NCBI RefSeq assembly: GCF_008843145.1
Contig: NZ_CP030265.1
Coordinates: forward strand, 1,285,001 to 1,349,000
Reading direction: 5' to 3'
Length of the DNA: 64,000 nucleotides
Source of the DNA: Skermanella pratensis
GTDB taxonomy: Bacteria > Pseudomonadota > Alphaproteobacteria > Azospirillales > Azospirillaceae
Under the pieces are notes generated by a model. The model was not told where the DNA came from. It saw only the letters and a list, made by a program, of their open reading frames with translations, and searched no databases. A program made the translations under genes and the position numbers. Shown here piece by piece: positions 45,572-54,722 of the stretch (positions within the stretch are counted from its first letter, which is position 1; each line of letters starts with the position of its first letter).

Positions 45572-46063
45572 TCAGCGCGTCAGGAACAGCAGGACGCCGT
45601 CGAACCAGTTCATCGCGATGAGATCGGGCGATATCCGGGATATCCAGGAGCCCCGGTCGTAGGACGGTCCGATGTCGCCGCTGCCGCAGGTGATGAAATG
45701 GGTCGGGTGCGGAGCGTCGGGTGAATCGACCCCCATGGCGTCGGGCGAGGCGTCGTAGGTTTCCTCGATCAGGGTCCGCAGGGGCAGGGTCTCGGTGATG
45801 ATCTGCGGTGACGTGCAGGTGTGGCCATCCATGGCGAGGCTGTCGCCGGTGACGTGGAGGCGCAGGGCCAGCAGGGCGGGATCGTCCGGCAGATAGGCGG
45901 TCACGCCCGTCGTATCGACCTTGGCCGACGATGCCGACCAGGTGCCGGCGAGAGCCGGCGGCACCTGGCCGGAGCCTGCGGGTGCCGCGTCGGCCGCGCA
46001 ACCCGCCAGCAGGAACGCGGCGGCCAGGGCCGTCCATGCTCTTGCCGCGTTCCCGATGATCAT
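45572..46063 (-). CDS. Putative lipoprotein of unknown function
   Basis: 163 residues. Signal sequence AARAWTALAAAFLLAGC ends in a lipobox. The mature part has LAGTWSASSAKVDTTGVTAY, two Cys (HTCTSPQ, HFITCGSG) that could pair, and PSYDRGSWISRISPDLIAMN, like small inhibitor or stress lipoproteins, but no family is recognised. Convergent with the EAL gene. Confidence 0.7.
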   Translation of the reverse strand: MIIGNAARAWTALAAAFLLAGCAADAAPAGSGQVPPALAGTWSASSAKVDTTGVTAYLPDDPALLALRLHVTGDSLAMDGHTCTSPQIITETLPLRTLIEETYDASPDAMGVDSPDAPHPTHFITCGSGDIGPSYDRGSWISRISPDLIAMNWFDGVLLFLTR

Positions 46064-46119
46064 CGCCGAAGGCTCCCGTCACGTGCCGATGCAGTGGCTC
46101 GATGCAATGGGACGGGACC

Positions 46120-46719
46120 TTACACGGGCGTGTTGAACAGTGCCACTTCGAGATTGCGCCGGTTGACGAGGCCCTGGACCACCTGTCCGCCCGACTTGTT
46201 CCAGAGCTTGAAGCTCTCCGCCGCCGCAGCGAAGTCGCCCTTGTTGATGTTGGCGACGACCGAGCTGTTCTTGAAGTTGCCGCCGCCGATATTGTAGTCG
46301 AGCGACACCATGGCATCGAACTGGTTCTGGTTCACCGCCACCTTGACGTAGGTCTTGACGTCCTTCTCGTAGGGCGGAAGGGCGATGTCGAGCAGAGCCT
46401 GCTCCTGCGCCTGGGTCAGGGTCACGGCGCCGGAATTGGCCTGGACGAAGGCCTTGGCGTCGTTGCCGGTCTTGCCGGCCGCCAGGGACAGGGTCTGCGC
46501 CGCGTCGGCGGAGACGCCGATATTCGTCAGGTCGGCGATGATCTGCGCCGCGGTCCGGTGGCCCAGGTCATAGCCCGGCCCGAGCGTCACGCCGCTGCTG
46601 CCGCCCGGCCAATGGGGCTTGTTGCTGACACCCTTCTGCGCTTCCCGATTGTAGAGGAAGGCAAGGCCGTTGGGAGAGACCCTCTTGTCGGCGTTGGGCC
46701 CGCCGGCGGTTCCTGTCAT
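46120..46719 (-). CDS. Lysozyme-like glycoside hydrolase (GH24/pesticin-type fold)
   Basis: 199 residues. FLYNREAQKG places a catalytic Glu as in T4-type lysozymes, followed by GGSSGVTLGPGYDLGHR and later NQNQFDAMVSLDYNIGGGNF and NRRNLEVALF, all hallmarks of the fold. It would cut peptidoglycan. No signal peptide, holin or other phage gene is nearby, so the route out of the cytoplasm is unclear; a domesticated phage gene or an effector substrate of a secretion system are both possible. A 13-bp inverted repeat sits 30 bases upstream of its start. Confidence 0.85.
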   Translation of the reverse strand: MTGTAGGPNADKRVSPNGLAFLYNREAQKGVSNKPHWPGGSSGVTLGPGYDLGHRTAAQIIADLTNIGVSADAAQTLSLAAGKTGNDAKAFVQANSGAVTLTQAQEQALLDIALPPYEKDVKTYVKVAVNQNQFDAMVSLDYNIGGGNFKNSSVVANINKGDFAAAAESFKLWNKSGGQVVQGLVNRRNLEVALFNTPV

Positions 46720-46748
46720 CGCACACCATAGTATTGAGTTGCATAAAC

Positions 46749-46787
46749 CTAACCAAATAGGGTAATCGAATAGTCCTATTTGGTTAG
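46749..46787. promoter_or_regulatory. 13-bp perfect inverted repeat upstream of the lysozyme gene
   Basis: CTAACCAAATAGG (46749-46761) and CCTATTTGGTTAG (46775-46787) with a 13-base AT-rich spacer. It may be an operator for the lysozyme gene, or a terminator for the gene ending at 46846. No T-tract follows on the minus strand, so an operator is slightly favoured. Confidence 0.5.
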
Positions 46788-46845
46788 ATAAAATGCAATA
46801 TCCTTTTGGCTTGCAATAAGCGGAGCCTCGCTAACGTATAAGTAG

Positions 46846-47535
46846 TCAGATCTTCATGAGAACGACTGCTGCGCCCAGCGCGGCGGTGCAGGCGGAAAGT
46901 ATGCCCAGGGCGATCCATACACCTTTGTTCGGGCTGGCAGAGGGCCGCTGCTTCAGGCTGTTGTTCAACTCGTGCAGGCTTTCGTCGATTCGCAGCAGGA
47001 ACACCTCGATCCCGCCGACCTGCTGCTGAAGCGCCTCCTGCGCCGCCGCCAGCCCGTCGAGGCGCTGCTCGGCCCCGGGGGCGGCCTGCCCCTGCTTGAG
47101 CAGTTCGCGAAGGCCGCGCAGGACCGTCTGCTGGTTGCGCTGTGTGGTGTCCATCAGCGCCGACATGCGGAGCAGGGTAGGGCCGAGGACGCTTTCGGTC
47201 ACGGACTCCACGTCGGACGGCAGCCGCAGCGCGACCGTCTCGCCGGTAACCGGAGAGCGGGCGAGCGCGGTCGGCACCTCGCCCTCTGCAAGGTCGAGCG
47301 CCGTTTCGAAGGCGTGGCAGCCGTCCCCGACGCCGTTGGCCTTCAGGTCGTCGCGCGGCTGGTTGGCCAGCGCCTTGGCGACCAGCCGGTCGCCCACCCG
47401 GATCTCCACTTCGAGATGGTCGGCCGGCCGGGTGCGGTCCCAGGCCCACCCGTAGACCCGGCCGCCCTTGATCGCGTCGATCCGGCCGTCGATATCGGCC
47501 GGCTGCGGGGCAAGTGTTTGTAGCACTGCGGACAT
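46846..47535 (-). CDS. Membrane-anchored protein with a glycan-locus N-terminal domain
   Basis: 229 residues. The N-terminal ~90 residues contain IDAIKGGRVYGWAWDRTRPA and KANGVGDGCHAFETALD, a repeat-type domain seen attached to glycosyltransferases in alphaproteobacteria. A helical middle (~110-200, many Gln and Leu) looks like a coiled coil, and a C-terminal membrane segment VWIALGILSACTAALGAAVV ends the protein. ATG at 47535 is preferred because GGGAA precedes it; an ATG at 47565 would add ten residues. Its link to the glycan genes upstream is inferred from the shared domain. Confidence 0.7.
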   Translation of the reverse strand: MSAVLQTLAPQPADIDGRIDAIKGGRVYGWAWDRTRPADHLEVEIRVGDRLVAKALANQPRDDLKANGVGDGCHAFETALDLAEGEVPTALARSPVTGETVALRLPSDVESVTESVLGPTLLRMSALMDTTQRNQQTVLRGLRELLKQGQAAPGAEQRLDGLAAAQEALQQQVGGIEVFLLRIDESLHELNNSLKQRPSASPNKGVWIALGILSACTAALGAAVVLMKI

Positions 47536-47607
47536 TCGGAATTCCCGTACTGCGGACAAGTGCATGACGGCACTGCTTCATGCGTGGCTGGAACGTTGAT
47601 GCAGGGT

Positions 47608-47636
47608 GTCGGCGTTCGCCTTCGGCGAAGGCCGAC
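47608..47636. terminator. Hairpin downstream of the glycan operon
   Basis: GTCGGCGTTCGCC and GGCGAAGGCCGAC pair over 13 positions with one mismatch and a TTC loop, 87 bases beyond the pyruvyltransferase-family gene's stop on the minus strand. It shares its GGCGTTCGCC-TTC core with the longer hairpin at 36295-36343. No T-tract. Confidence 0.5.
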
Positions 47637-47639
47637 CTA

Positions 47640-47712
47640 CAACCGTCCCCTTCTCGTCATACGCGGATCAAGCCCGGCCATGACGAGAAGGGTTGGAGAC
47701 GCCTGTCGGACA
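47640..47712. repeat. REP-like palindromic unit
   Basis: Contains TCATACGCGGATCAAGCCC and GGCCATGACGAGAAGG followed by CGGACAGCCGTGCGG, matching the ends and core of the 156-bp element family found at 17.8 and 22.4 kb. Confidence 0.55.
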
Positions 47713-47722
47713 GCCGTGCGGC

Positions 47723-48904
47723 TTACGCCACCTGGAGCCGGCGCGGGCGCGCGACGCCGTGGTGCATCTTGTGGTCGATGAAGTTCTCGTCGAGGAAGGC
47801 GCGCATGTCTCGGAAGCGCTGGTAATAGGTGCGGTTGAACCGTTCGAACCGCGCCTGGTCCCAGTAATCCTCCAGTACGAAGGGCTTCTGCGAGAACACG
47901 TCGTAGCAGGGGATCGCGAAGGTCTCGGCGAACTCCACGGTCCGGCTGTCGTAGCTGAAGTAGATCGACGGCGTGCGATTGGCCAGCGCCATCAGGTTGC
48001 CGTGCAGGCGGTAGCCCAGCACGAGGTCCTTGGACCGCACCAGGTCCTCGTAGTCGGAGACGACGTCCGAGTACCACAGCTTCGTCTTGTAAAGTTCCTC
48101 CATCTCCGCGTCGAGGAACCACTTGCCGATCCAGCCATTGTTCTTCAGCTCGGCCAGGGCGTGGGCCTTCTGCTCGTCGGTGCCCCAGAGCAGCTTCTTC
48201 TCCTCGACCTCGCCCTGCATCATCATGACGATGTCGAACCGGCGCGCCATCTCCTTGACCACGTCGCGGTGACGGGTCAGGTAGGTCTCGATGTTCTGGG
48301 CATAGGCGGCCGAGACCTCGCGGCGCATGGTGAACCCGACCTTCTTCACCTGGTCGAGCGGCGGCAGGTCGATGCGCAGGTCGGGATCGTTGTTTCGGAA
48401 GGCGGTCGGGCAGCCGACGATCCGGACGTTCTTGATGCCCAGGTCCCACAGGACCTCGGCGGTGTAGGTGCCGCGCACGCCGAGCGACGCCGACTTGTCG
48501 GCGATGATGCTCCAGATCCGCTTGCTCTGGTCGGACAGCTGGAGCTTGCCTTCCACCGGGGCCTGCGCGCCGACGCCGAAGGCCAGGATCGGAATCTTCA
48601 GCTTGGGCAGGACCTGCTCGGCGTTCTCCCAGTCCATGTGGCTGTGGATGTAGTTCGAGCCGCGCAGGAAGACATAGTCGTATTCGGCGTTGTAGCGCTC
48701 GACGTCGCCCGGCTTGACGTTGCGGATCGTCAGCACGTCGAGCTTGTCGTAATTCAGCAGCTTCAGCGAGGAGTCGAAGACGAACGCGTCGCCGATGTTG
48801 TGATAGTGGTCGATGTGCTTCTGGACCTGCTGGTACTCGTACCAGCGGACGCAGTCGTGATCATAGACTTCGCCCGACGGGATCATGACGAGGATCTTGG
48901 CCAA
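47723..48904 (-). CDS. Polysaccharide pyruvyl transferase family protein
   Basis: 393 residues from a TTG start at 48904 with AGGAG seven bases upstream. Family pattern: YDYVFLRGSNYIHSHMDWEN, LGVRGTYTAEVLWDLGI, RIVGCPTAFRNNDP and KDLVLGYRLHGNLMALANRT (the R-L-H-G motif). Family members add ketal-linked pyruvate to sugars of capsules, exopolysaccharides or cell-wall polymers. Last gene of the glycan operon, 52 bases after the glycosyltransferase stop. The acceptor sugar is unknown; galactose is suggested only by galE nearby. Confidence 0.88.
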   Translation of the reverse strand: MAKILVMIPSGEVYDHDCVRWYEYQQVQKHIDHYHNIGDAFVFDSSLKLLNYDKLDVLTIRNVKPGDVERYNAEYDYVFLRGSNYIHSHMDWENAEQVLPKLKIPILAFGVGAQAPVEGKLQLSDQSKRIWSIIADKSASLGVRGTYTAEVLWDLGIKNVRIVGCPTAFRNNDPDLRIDLPPLDQVKKVGFTMRREVSAAYAQNIETYLTRHRDVVKEMARRFDIVMMMQGEVEEKKLLWGTDEQKAHALAELKNNGWIGKWFLDAEMEELYKTKLWYSDVVSDYEDLVRSKDLVLGYRLHGNLMALANRTPSIYFSYDSRTVEFAETFAIPCYDVFSQKPFVLEDYWDQARFERFNRTYYQRFRDMRAFLDENFIDHKMHHGVARPRRLQVA

Positions 48905-48956
48905 GGGATTTCTCCTGGTGACTTTTTGACAGGTTGGAAGCGGGGGGTTGTAAGAT

Positions 48957-50321
48957 CTAGAGAGGCTGGGCCACGGCGCGGTCGAGGGCTTGGGTGCCCT
49001 GCGCCGCGGCGGGTTTCGCCGGAATGTCCTGCGCGGCGGAGGCTCCGAGCAGGGCGTTGAAGATTTCGGTGTGCCGGCGGGCGCATTCCTGCCGGTCGAT
49101 CGGCCGCTTGATCCGGGCACGCAGCCGGTCCCACAGGTCCGGGCTGCGGAGCACGTCGGTCAGGCGGTCGACCAGGTCCTCCACGCTGGCGTTGCGGAAA
49201 TGCAGGCCGTCCACGTTGTGGGTGACTTTCTCGGCCATGCCGCCGATGTTGCTGGCGATGATCGGGCGGCCGTGCAGGAAGGCTTCCTGGATCACGACCG
49301 GAGAGTTCTCCCACCAGATCGACGGGATGATCAGCCAGTCCACGTCCTTCATCAGGCTGGGCAGTTCCGCCGAGCGGTAGCTGCCGTAGAAGCGGACGCG
49401 GTTGCCGGCCTTCTCCGTCAACTCGTTGAACTTCTTCTGGAAGGCCTCGGGCTGGCGCTCCAGGTTGCCGCCGAAGATCATCAGCGCGCTGTCGTCGCCC
49501 CAGTCCTTCCCGGAGACCCGGGACACCGCCTCGACCAGCACGTGCAGGCCCTTGAACTCGGTCACCTGGCCGAAGAAGCCGAAGCGGTTGCGCCGGCCGC
49601 CCTTGGGCAGCGGGCGCGGCGGCACGATGTCCTCGACCGTCAGGCCGTTCTCGATCATGCGGAACTTCTCGCGCGGCAGGCCCCAGTCGACGTAGCGGTC
49701 GATCAGGAACTCGCTCGGGCTGACGTAGAAGTCCGCCATCTCCAGGAAGGTCTTGAGGAAGGCTTCCCGCTTGAAGAACTGGCTCTCGGGGATCTGGGGG
49801 AAGCAGTTCGTGCATTCCGCCGGCGACGACTTGTAGCACAGCGTGTTGCGGCTGGTCTTCACCATCTGCCCATGGTGGTGGCAGATCGACAGGTATTCGT
49901 GAAAGGTCACCACGACCGGCACGCGCGGCAGCGCCTGCTTGATCGCGAAGATGGTCTCCACGCCCAGGCCCAGGAAGTGGTGGAAATTGATCACGTCGGG
50001 CTGGAGGTCCACCACGTAGCGGACGAAATCCTGGCGCAGGCCGGGCAGGTTCCGGTTCGAGCAGCGGAAATGGTCGTAGTCGTTGGCGTAGTAGAGGATC
50101 TCGCGCTCCTTCTGGCGAAGGCTCATCAGGGCGCTGTCCTTGTGCCGGTTGACCGGCGGGCCGACCCGGGCGAGGTAGAAGCTCTCCCAGCCCGGCAGGT
50201 CGTGGATGCCGTTGAACAGGTTGTAGGACGCCACCTCGGCGCCGCCGAGCGAGAAGGTCGGGTGGCCATGGCTGATGATGAGGACTCGCTTGTCCCTCTT
50301 GACGCTGTCGGTGACGGTCAT
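48957..50321 (-). CDS. Glycosyltransferase, GT4 family (1)
   Basis: 454 residues, GT-B fold. N-terminal LIISHGHPTFSLGGAEVASY, nucleotide-sugar half with RFGFFGQVTEFKGLHVLVEA and PSIWWENSPVVIQEAFLHGR (the E-x7-E region). NTLCYKSSPAECTNCFPQIP contains Cys resembling a zinc site seen in many GT4 proteins of this type. Shares this layout with the gene at 52504, so the two are paralogues. Overlaps the upstream gene by ATGA. Confidence 0.92.
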   Translation of the reverse strand: MTVTDSVKRDKRVLIISHGHPTFSLGGAEVASYNLFNGIHDLPGWESFYLARVGPPVNRHKDSALMSLRQKEREILYYANDYDHFRCSNRNLPGLRQDFVRYVVDLQPDVINFHHFLGLGVETIFAIKQALPRVPVVVTFHEYLSICHHHGQMVKTSRNTLCYKSSPAECTNCFPQIPESQFFKREAFLKTFLEMADFYVSPSEFLIDRYVDWGLPREKFRMIENGLTVEDIVPPRPLPKGGRRNRFGFFGQVTEFKGLHVLVEAVSRVSGKDWGDDSALMIFGGNLERQPEAFQKKFNELTEKAGNRVRFYGSYRSAELPSLMKDVDWLIIPSIWWENSPVVIQEAFLHGRPIIASNIGGMAEKVTHNVDGLHFRNASVEDLVDRLTDVLRSPDLWDRLRARIKRPIDRQECARRHTEIFNALLGASAAQDIPAKPAAAQGTQALDRAVAQPL

Positions 50322-52507
50322 CGGTCAACGCTCCCGAGCGTGTGGGTGGAGTGGAGGCGGGGCCATTTGCGCTCGAACCCCCAGCGGTCGACGAGGCCGC
50401 CGGTCTGGAGCCAGTATTCCTGCGCCTGGTCGCGCGGGGTCTCGTCCAGCGCGATCAGCTCGACCGTCGGCAGCCACAGGCAGGCGTGGCCGGCCGCGCG
50501 GAGCTTCAGGCAGAAATCCACGCCCTTGTAGTCGGACCCCACGAAGTCCCGGCTGAACCCGCCGGCTTCCAGGAAGGCGGCGCGGGGGACCAGGGCGCAA
50601 TCGGTCGAGGCGGCCTGCACCGCGGTGATCTCGCGGCCCATCAGCCAGTCGCGCGAATAGCCGGCATATTGCGACACCGCCGAGTCGGCGCTGATCTGCT
50701 GGATGCCGGCGAACCGGATCGAATAGTCCTCGTAGAGCAGCGTCGGGCTGAGCATGCCGGTCTTGCCGCAGGCCCTGTAGGCCCGCTCCAGCTTCGACAG
50801 CCAGCCGGCGGACGTCGGCAGCACGGAGGGGGAGAGCAGAAGCAGCATGTCGGACGCGGCATGCCGGACCCCCTCGTCCATCGCCTGATAGGCGTCGTGG
50901 GCGTGGGGGCAGGGGATCAGCCGGATCGAGAGGCCGTAGAAGTCCGCGAAACGCCGGAGCGACGGAGACAGCCGCTCATGGGCGGCGGCCCCGGCCGCGA
51001 TGACGATCTCGGCTCCGTCGAAGTCCCGGTCCACCGCCAGCTTCGCCAAGACAACGTCGATGTCGTCGCGCCCGTCGGCGACCGGGATGACCACGGACAG
51101 CCGGGGAGCCGCCAGGGAGGCGCCCATGGCATAGGCCGGGACGGAGATTTCAGAGGCGACCGGCGCCCGGCCCACGGCCTGCACCAGCGGGCCGATGTGC
51201 CGGGCGATGATGGTTTCCGCGGCGGGGTCGTTCAGGTTGACGGCGGACAGCAGGCGGCGCAGCGCCGGGGCGGCGGCCCGGGACGTCGGCACGGGAACGA
51301 AGGCGCAGGAATCGTCGCTCAGCGAGAGTTCCAGGTAGCGTTCGGACTGGTCGGCGCAGGCGGCGGGCTCCGGCACGAAGGTCAGGAAGCCGTGGGCGTC
51401 CTGGCCGGGCACGATCTTGCCGGCGAACAGGGCGTCGGCGGCGAAGGCCTCGCTGACGTCGCGGCGGCTGGTGCGGCACCAGTCCTGGTCGAAACGCGCC
51501 GACAGCCCGATACCCTTCAGGGTGACCGCGGAGACGTGGCGCTCGGGGTCGAGCACCCAGCCCGTCACCAGCGTGCCGGCGCCGGGAACCCGGACGGCGG
51601 TGTCCAAGCCGACGCGGACCGGCAGTTCCAGCCGGCTGATCGTCTCGAAACCCTCGTACTGGGCGTTGGACAGACGCTTGAGCGCGCGCAGGACGGCCGG
51701 TTCCCCCGTCAGCGTCGGCAGCATGGCGCGCAGGTGCGGAACGGCGCTCCGGTCGTTCAGGAGGGTGCGGTTCTCGAAGATCTCCAGGTAGCACCAGCCC
51801 TTGGACGCCTTGTGGTAGATCCGGCGGATCGCCGGCAGGTCGAGGGTGTCGGCACCGTGCAGGACGCCCAGCACGCCGCGCGCGGTGGACGGCAGGTCGG
51901 AACGCTCGAAGCTGCCGACCGTGCTCCGGAACGTCAGGCAGCCGTCGGTCTCCACGATCAGGTCCCGCTCGCCGGCGGCAAGGCTGAACGACCAGCCCTG
52001 CACCAGGGTGCCCAGGCCGGTCATGCAGCCGAAGATCTCCGCGAAGCCGTCGGGCTGGGCCATCGTCTGGAGGAAGGCCAGCATCAGCCGGGTCACCCGC
52101 TCCGACGGCCCGGCTTCCCCGAGCTTCGCGTGGAGGAAGTCGAACACCACCGGCAGCGCCTCCGGCATGTCCTCCTTCAAGGTGGAGAGCAGGGTCCAGG
52201 GGTTGATCTTGATGTTCTGGATCGGCGGGATCGCGTAGCGGGTGCCCCGGTCGGCCCCGGCGATCGAGAGGCGCTGGGGCCGGATCTGCGCGATGTTGTC
52301 GAACCGCAGCAAGGCCACGAACCACTGCGACACCTCGTCCCGGTGCCAGAAATGCCCGTCATAGCTGCCGGCGGCGCCGCTGCCCTCCGAGAAGCTGGCG
52401 GTTCCCGAAGTCGGCAGCGCCCGGTCGATCCAGCCGAACAGCAGCAGCGTCCTCTCGTCCACGAGGACCGCGATCTGGATGTCGGCTTTCGGGGTGATCT
52501 CTTTCAT
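50318..52507 (-). CDS. Glycosyltransferase, GT2 family with large N-terminal extension (1)
   Basis: 729 residues from ATG at 52507 (GGAG upstream). The N-terminal ~450 residues are of unknown fold (MKEITPKADIQIAVLV, LLFGWIDRALP, YHKASKGWCYLEIF). The last ~270 residues are a GT2 domain: LSVVIPVADGRDDIDVVLAK, DMLLLLSPSVLPTSAGWLSK and GGFSRDFVGSDYKGVDFCLK. The usual D-x-D is replaced by a less acidic stretch (LLLSPSVL), so metal binding may differ. Same architecture as the gene at 54719; overlaps both neighbours by four bases. Confidence 0.87.
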   Translation of the reverse strand: MKEITPKADIQIAVLVDERTLLLFGWIDRALPTSGTASFSEGSGAAGSYDGHFWHRDEVSQWFVALLRFDNIAQIRPQRLSIAGADRGTRYAIPPIQNIKINPWTLLSTLKEDMPEALPVVFDFLHAKLGEAGPSERVTRLMLAFLQTMAQPDGFAEIFGCMTGLGTLVQGWSFSLAAGERDLIVETDGCLTFRSTVGSFERSDLPSTARGVLGVLHGADTLDLPAIRRIYHKASKGWCYLEIFENRTLLNDRSAVPHLRAMLPTLTGEPAVLRALKRLSNAQYEGFETISRLELPVRVGLDTAVRVPGAGTLVTGWVLDPERHVSAVTLKGIGLSARFDQDWCRTSRRDVSEAFAADALFAGKIVPGQDAHGFLTFVPEPAACADQSERYLELSLSDDSCAFVPVPTSRAAAPALRRLLSAVNLNDPAAETIIARHIGPLVQAVGRAPVASEISVPAYAMGASLAAPRLSVVIPVADGRDDIDVVLAKLAVDRDFDGAEIVIAAGAAAHERLSPSLRRFADFYGLSIRLIPCPHAHDAYQAMDEGVRHAASDMLLLLSPSVLPTSAGWLSKLERAYRACGKTGMLSPTLLYEDYSIRFAGIQQISADSAVSQYAGYSRDWLMGREITAVQAASTDCALVPRAAFLEAGGFSRDFVGSDYKGVDFCLKLRAAGHACLWLPTVELIALDETPRDQAQEYWLQTGGLVDRWGFERKWPRLHSTHTLGSVDR

Positions 52508-53817
52508 CGTCGTGAACTCCGCAACGTCGCGGCTGTCGTCAGGCCGGCATAGAGGCTGCGGTGCTCGGCGGCGCTTTCCGCCACCGTCCGCACCGGCGAG
52601 ATATTGGAAGCGAGGCGCTGCCACAGGCCCGGCAGGGTCATCGCCCTGCGCATCGCACGCGCCAGGTCGGCCGCGTCGCCGGTCCGGAAATGCAGCCCGT
52701 CATGGTCGTCGGTCACCGCTTCCGCCATGCCGCCGATGTCGCTGCAGATCACCGGGCGGCCCTGCTGGAAAGCCTCCTGGATCACCAGGGGGGCGTTCTC
52801 CCACCAGATCGACGGCGTGATCACCCAGTCCACGGCATTCAGCAGCCGCGCCATCTCGTCCCGCCGGTAGGCCCCGTGGCGGATCACCCGGCCGCCGCAG
52901 GACTTCGCGGCCTCGTCGATCTCCGCCTTGAAGGCGTCGGACTGGAACGGCATGCCGCCATGGACGTGGAGGACGAAGTCCTCGTCCTTCTCGGCGAGCA
53001 TCCGCGCCGCGCCGAGCGCCACCAGGATGCCCTTGTAGGGGCTGAGATTGCCGAAATAGCCGAAGACGTTGCGCCGCGCGGGGGACTGCCCGGCGGCGGG
53101 CGCCTGCTCCTCGGCCAGGGCGGCCGGGGCGGGCGGGCGGCCGTTGCGCAGGACCGTGATCCGGTCGGCCGGGAGGCCCCAGGCGATGTACCGCTCGCGC
53201 AGGAAATGGCTGGGCGACACGAAGCGATCGACCAGCGACAGCATGCCCTTGAGGTGCTTCTCCCGGAGCACGAACTTGTCCGGGGTGCGCTCCGGGAAGC
53301 AGCGGTGGCAGGCGTCGGGGGAGGCGCTTGCGCACAGCCGGTGCCCGTCCGTCGTGACCATCTGGCCGTCGTTGGCGCAGATCGGATAGTAGTCGTGCAG
53401 GGTATAGACGATCCGCGCCCGGGGCAGCACCCGGCGGATCAGGAACAGCATCTCCACGCCCAGCAGCAGGGTGTGGTGGATATGGACGATGTCGGGCCGG
53501 AACGACTGGAGCAGCGTCGAGAGGTCGGGGACGATGCCGTGCAGGTCGATCTGGCTCTGGTAGAAGCGGTCGAAATGCCCGGCCCAAAGGACCAGCTCGT
53601 CCGAGCTGCGGCCGACCGTCTGGAAATTGGTGCCCGGCTTCTGGTCGCGGTGGACCTTGTTGGTGCAGGCGAGGAACATCGCCTCGATCCCGTCCACGTC
53701 CTTCATGTGGCGGAACAGGTCGTGGGCGAAGATCTCCGTCCCGCCGGGATGGAAGCTCGGATGGTTGTGGCAGACGAACAGGACGCGGGGGGCGGAGCGG
53801 GACCGGGACGACGTCAT
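52504..53817 (-). CDS. Glycosyltransferase, GT4 family (2)
   Basis: 437 residues from ATG at 53817. VLFVCHNHPSFHPGGTEIFA, NVFGYFGNLSPYKGILVALG and PSIWWENAPLVIQEAFQQGR match the GT4 fold; HRLCASASPDACHRCFPERT repeats the Cys pattern of the paralogue at 48957. It should transfer a sugar from an NDP donor onto the growing surface glycan. Overlaps the methyltransferase gene upstream and the GT2 gene downstream by four bases each. Confidence 0.92.
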   Translation of the reverse strand: MTSSRSRSAPRVLFVCHNHPSFHPGGTEIFAHDLFRHMKDVDGIEAMFLACTNKVHRDQKPGTNFQTVGRSSDELVLWAGHFDRFYQSQIDLHGIVPDLSTLLQSFRPDIVHIHHTLLLGVEMLFLIRRVLPRARIVYTLHDYYPICANDGQMVTTDGHRLCASASPDACHRCFPERTPDKFVLREKHLKGMLSLVDRFVSPSHFLRERYIAWGLPADRITVLRNGRPPAPAALAEEQAPAAGQSPARRNVFGYFGNLSPYKGILVALGAARMLAEKDEDFVLHVHGGMPFQSDAFKAEIDEAAKSCGGRVIRHGAYRRDEMARLLNAVDWVITPSIWWENAPLVIQEAFQQGRPVICSDIGGMAEAVTDDHDGLHFRTGDAADLARAMRRAMTLPGLWQRLASNISPVRTVAESAAEHRSLYAGLTTAATLRSSRR

Positions 53818-54722
53818 GGCAGGGCGGCCCTCTCCAGCACCAGCAGGTCCTGGTAGCTGACCGCGTTGGTCCGGCCGCACCAGGCGCCGTAGACTGTCGG
53901 CCTTGCCGGCTTCAGCCCGACCGAGGCGAAGATGTCCAGCAGGAACGCCTCGTCGTGGGCGACCGCGGCCGACGGGACCGCCGGGTCGCCCAGCCAGGTC
54001 GGGCCTTCGGCGTCGGGGTCGAAGGTCAGGCGCCGGTCGCCGCCGCGCAGGCCCTCGCGGGCGACGTCGTTCATCAGGAACAGGCTGAGGAAGCAGCGTC
54101 CGCCGGGGCGCAGCAGCCGGCTGATCTCCCAGGCATAGGCCAGGGCCTCGGCCGCCTGGAGATGGGTCAGCACGGAGGTCAGCAGCACGAAGTCGAAGCT
54201 CTGGTCGCGGAACGGCAGGGTGACGCCGGTCGGCTCGATCCGTCCCTGCGGATTGTACAGGTCGTTCGCCACGTCCATGTGGTGGAACCGGAAGGCGGGA
54301 TAGGCCGGCGAGATCGTTCGGCTGCACCAATCGATGCCGTCCGGCACCACGTCCATGCCGTCATAGGTGCCGTCGGTCAGGTACTGGGTCAGCGGCAGCG
54401 CCATGCGGCCGATGCCGCAGCCGATCTCCAGCACGCGGTCGGTCGGGCGCAGGTCGCCCAGCTTGACGAAATGCTTCAGGAACTCGGCCCCGATGGCGCG
54501 GAAATCGCCGTCGCCGACGAAGACGTTCTCCGGCGGCGGGACCGGCATGAAGCGGTTGCGGACGATCTGCTCGCACAGCCAGTCGATCCGCTGGGCGTCG
54601 CGCGCGTCCTGGCGGACCAGCAGCTTGATCACGCGCTGGTTGGCGGGCACGGGCGCCGGCGAGGAAGCCGGGGAAGGCTGGGCGGAAACCGACGACGGGA
54701 GGATGGGTTGGGGCGTGCTCAT
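53814..54722 (-). CDS. SAM-dependent class I methyltransferase
   Basis: 302 residues. Motif I VLEIGCGIGRMALPL, then DGMDVVPDGIDWC and DQSFDFVLLTSVLTHL, with LLRPGGRCFLSLF as the later motif. The N-terminal ~30 residues are a Pro/Ser-rich tail. It presumably methylates a sugar of the same glycan or caps it; in several bacteria terminal methylation sets chain length. Nested between glycosyltransferase genes with four-base overlaps on both sides. Confidence 0.9.
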   Translation of the reverse strand: MSTPQPILPSSVSAQPSPASSPAPVPANQRVIKLLVRQDARDAQRIDWLCEQIVRNRFMPVPPPENVFVGDGDFRAIGAEFLKHFVKLGDLRPTDRVLEIGCGIGRMALPLTQYLTDGTYDGMDVVPDGIDWCSRTISPAYPAFRFHHMDVANDLYNPQGRIEPTGVTLPFRDQSFDFVLLTSVLTHLQAAEALAYAWEISRLLRPGGRCFLSLFLMNDVAREGLRGGDRRLTFDPDAEGPTWLGDPAVPSAAVAHDEAFLLDIFASVGLKPARPTVYGAWCGRTNAVSYQDLLVLERAALP

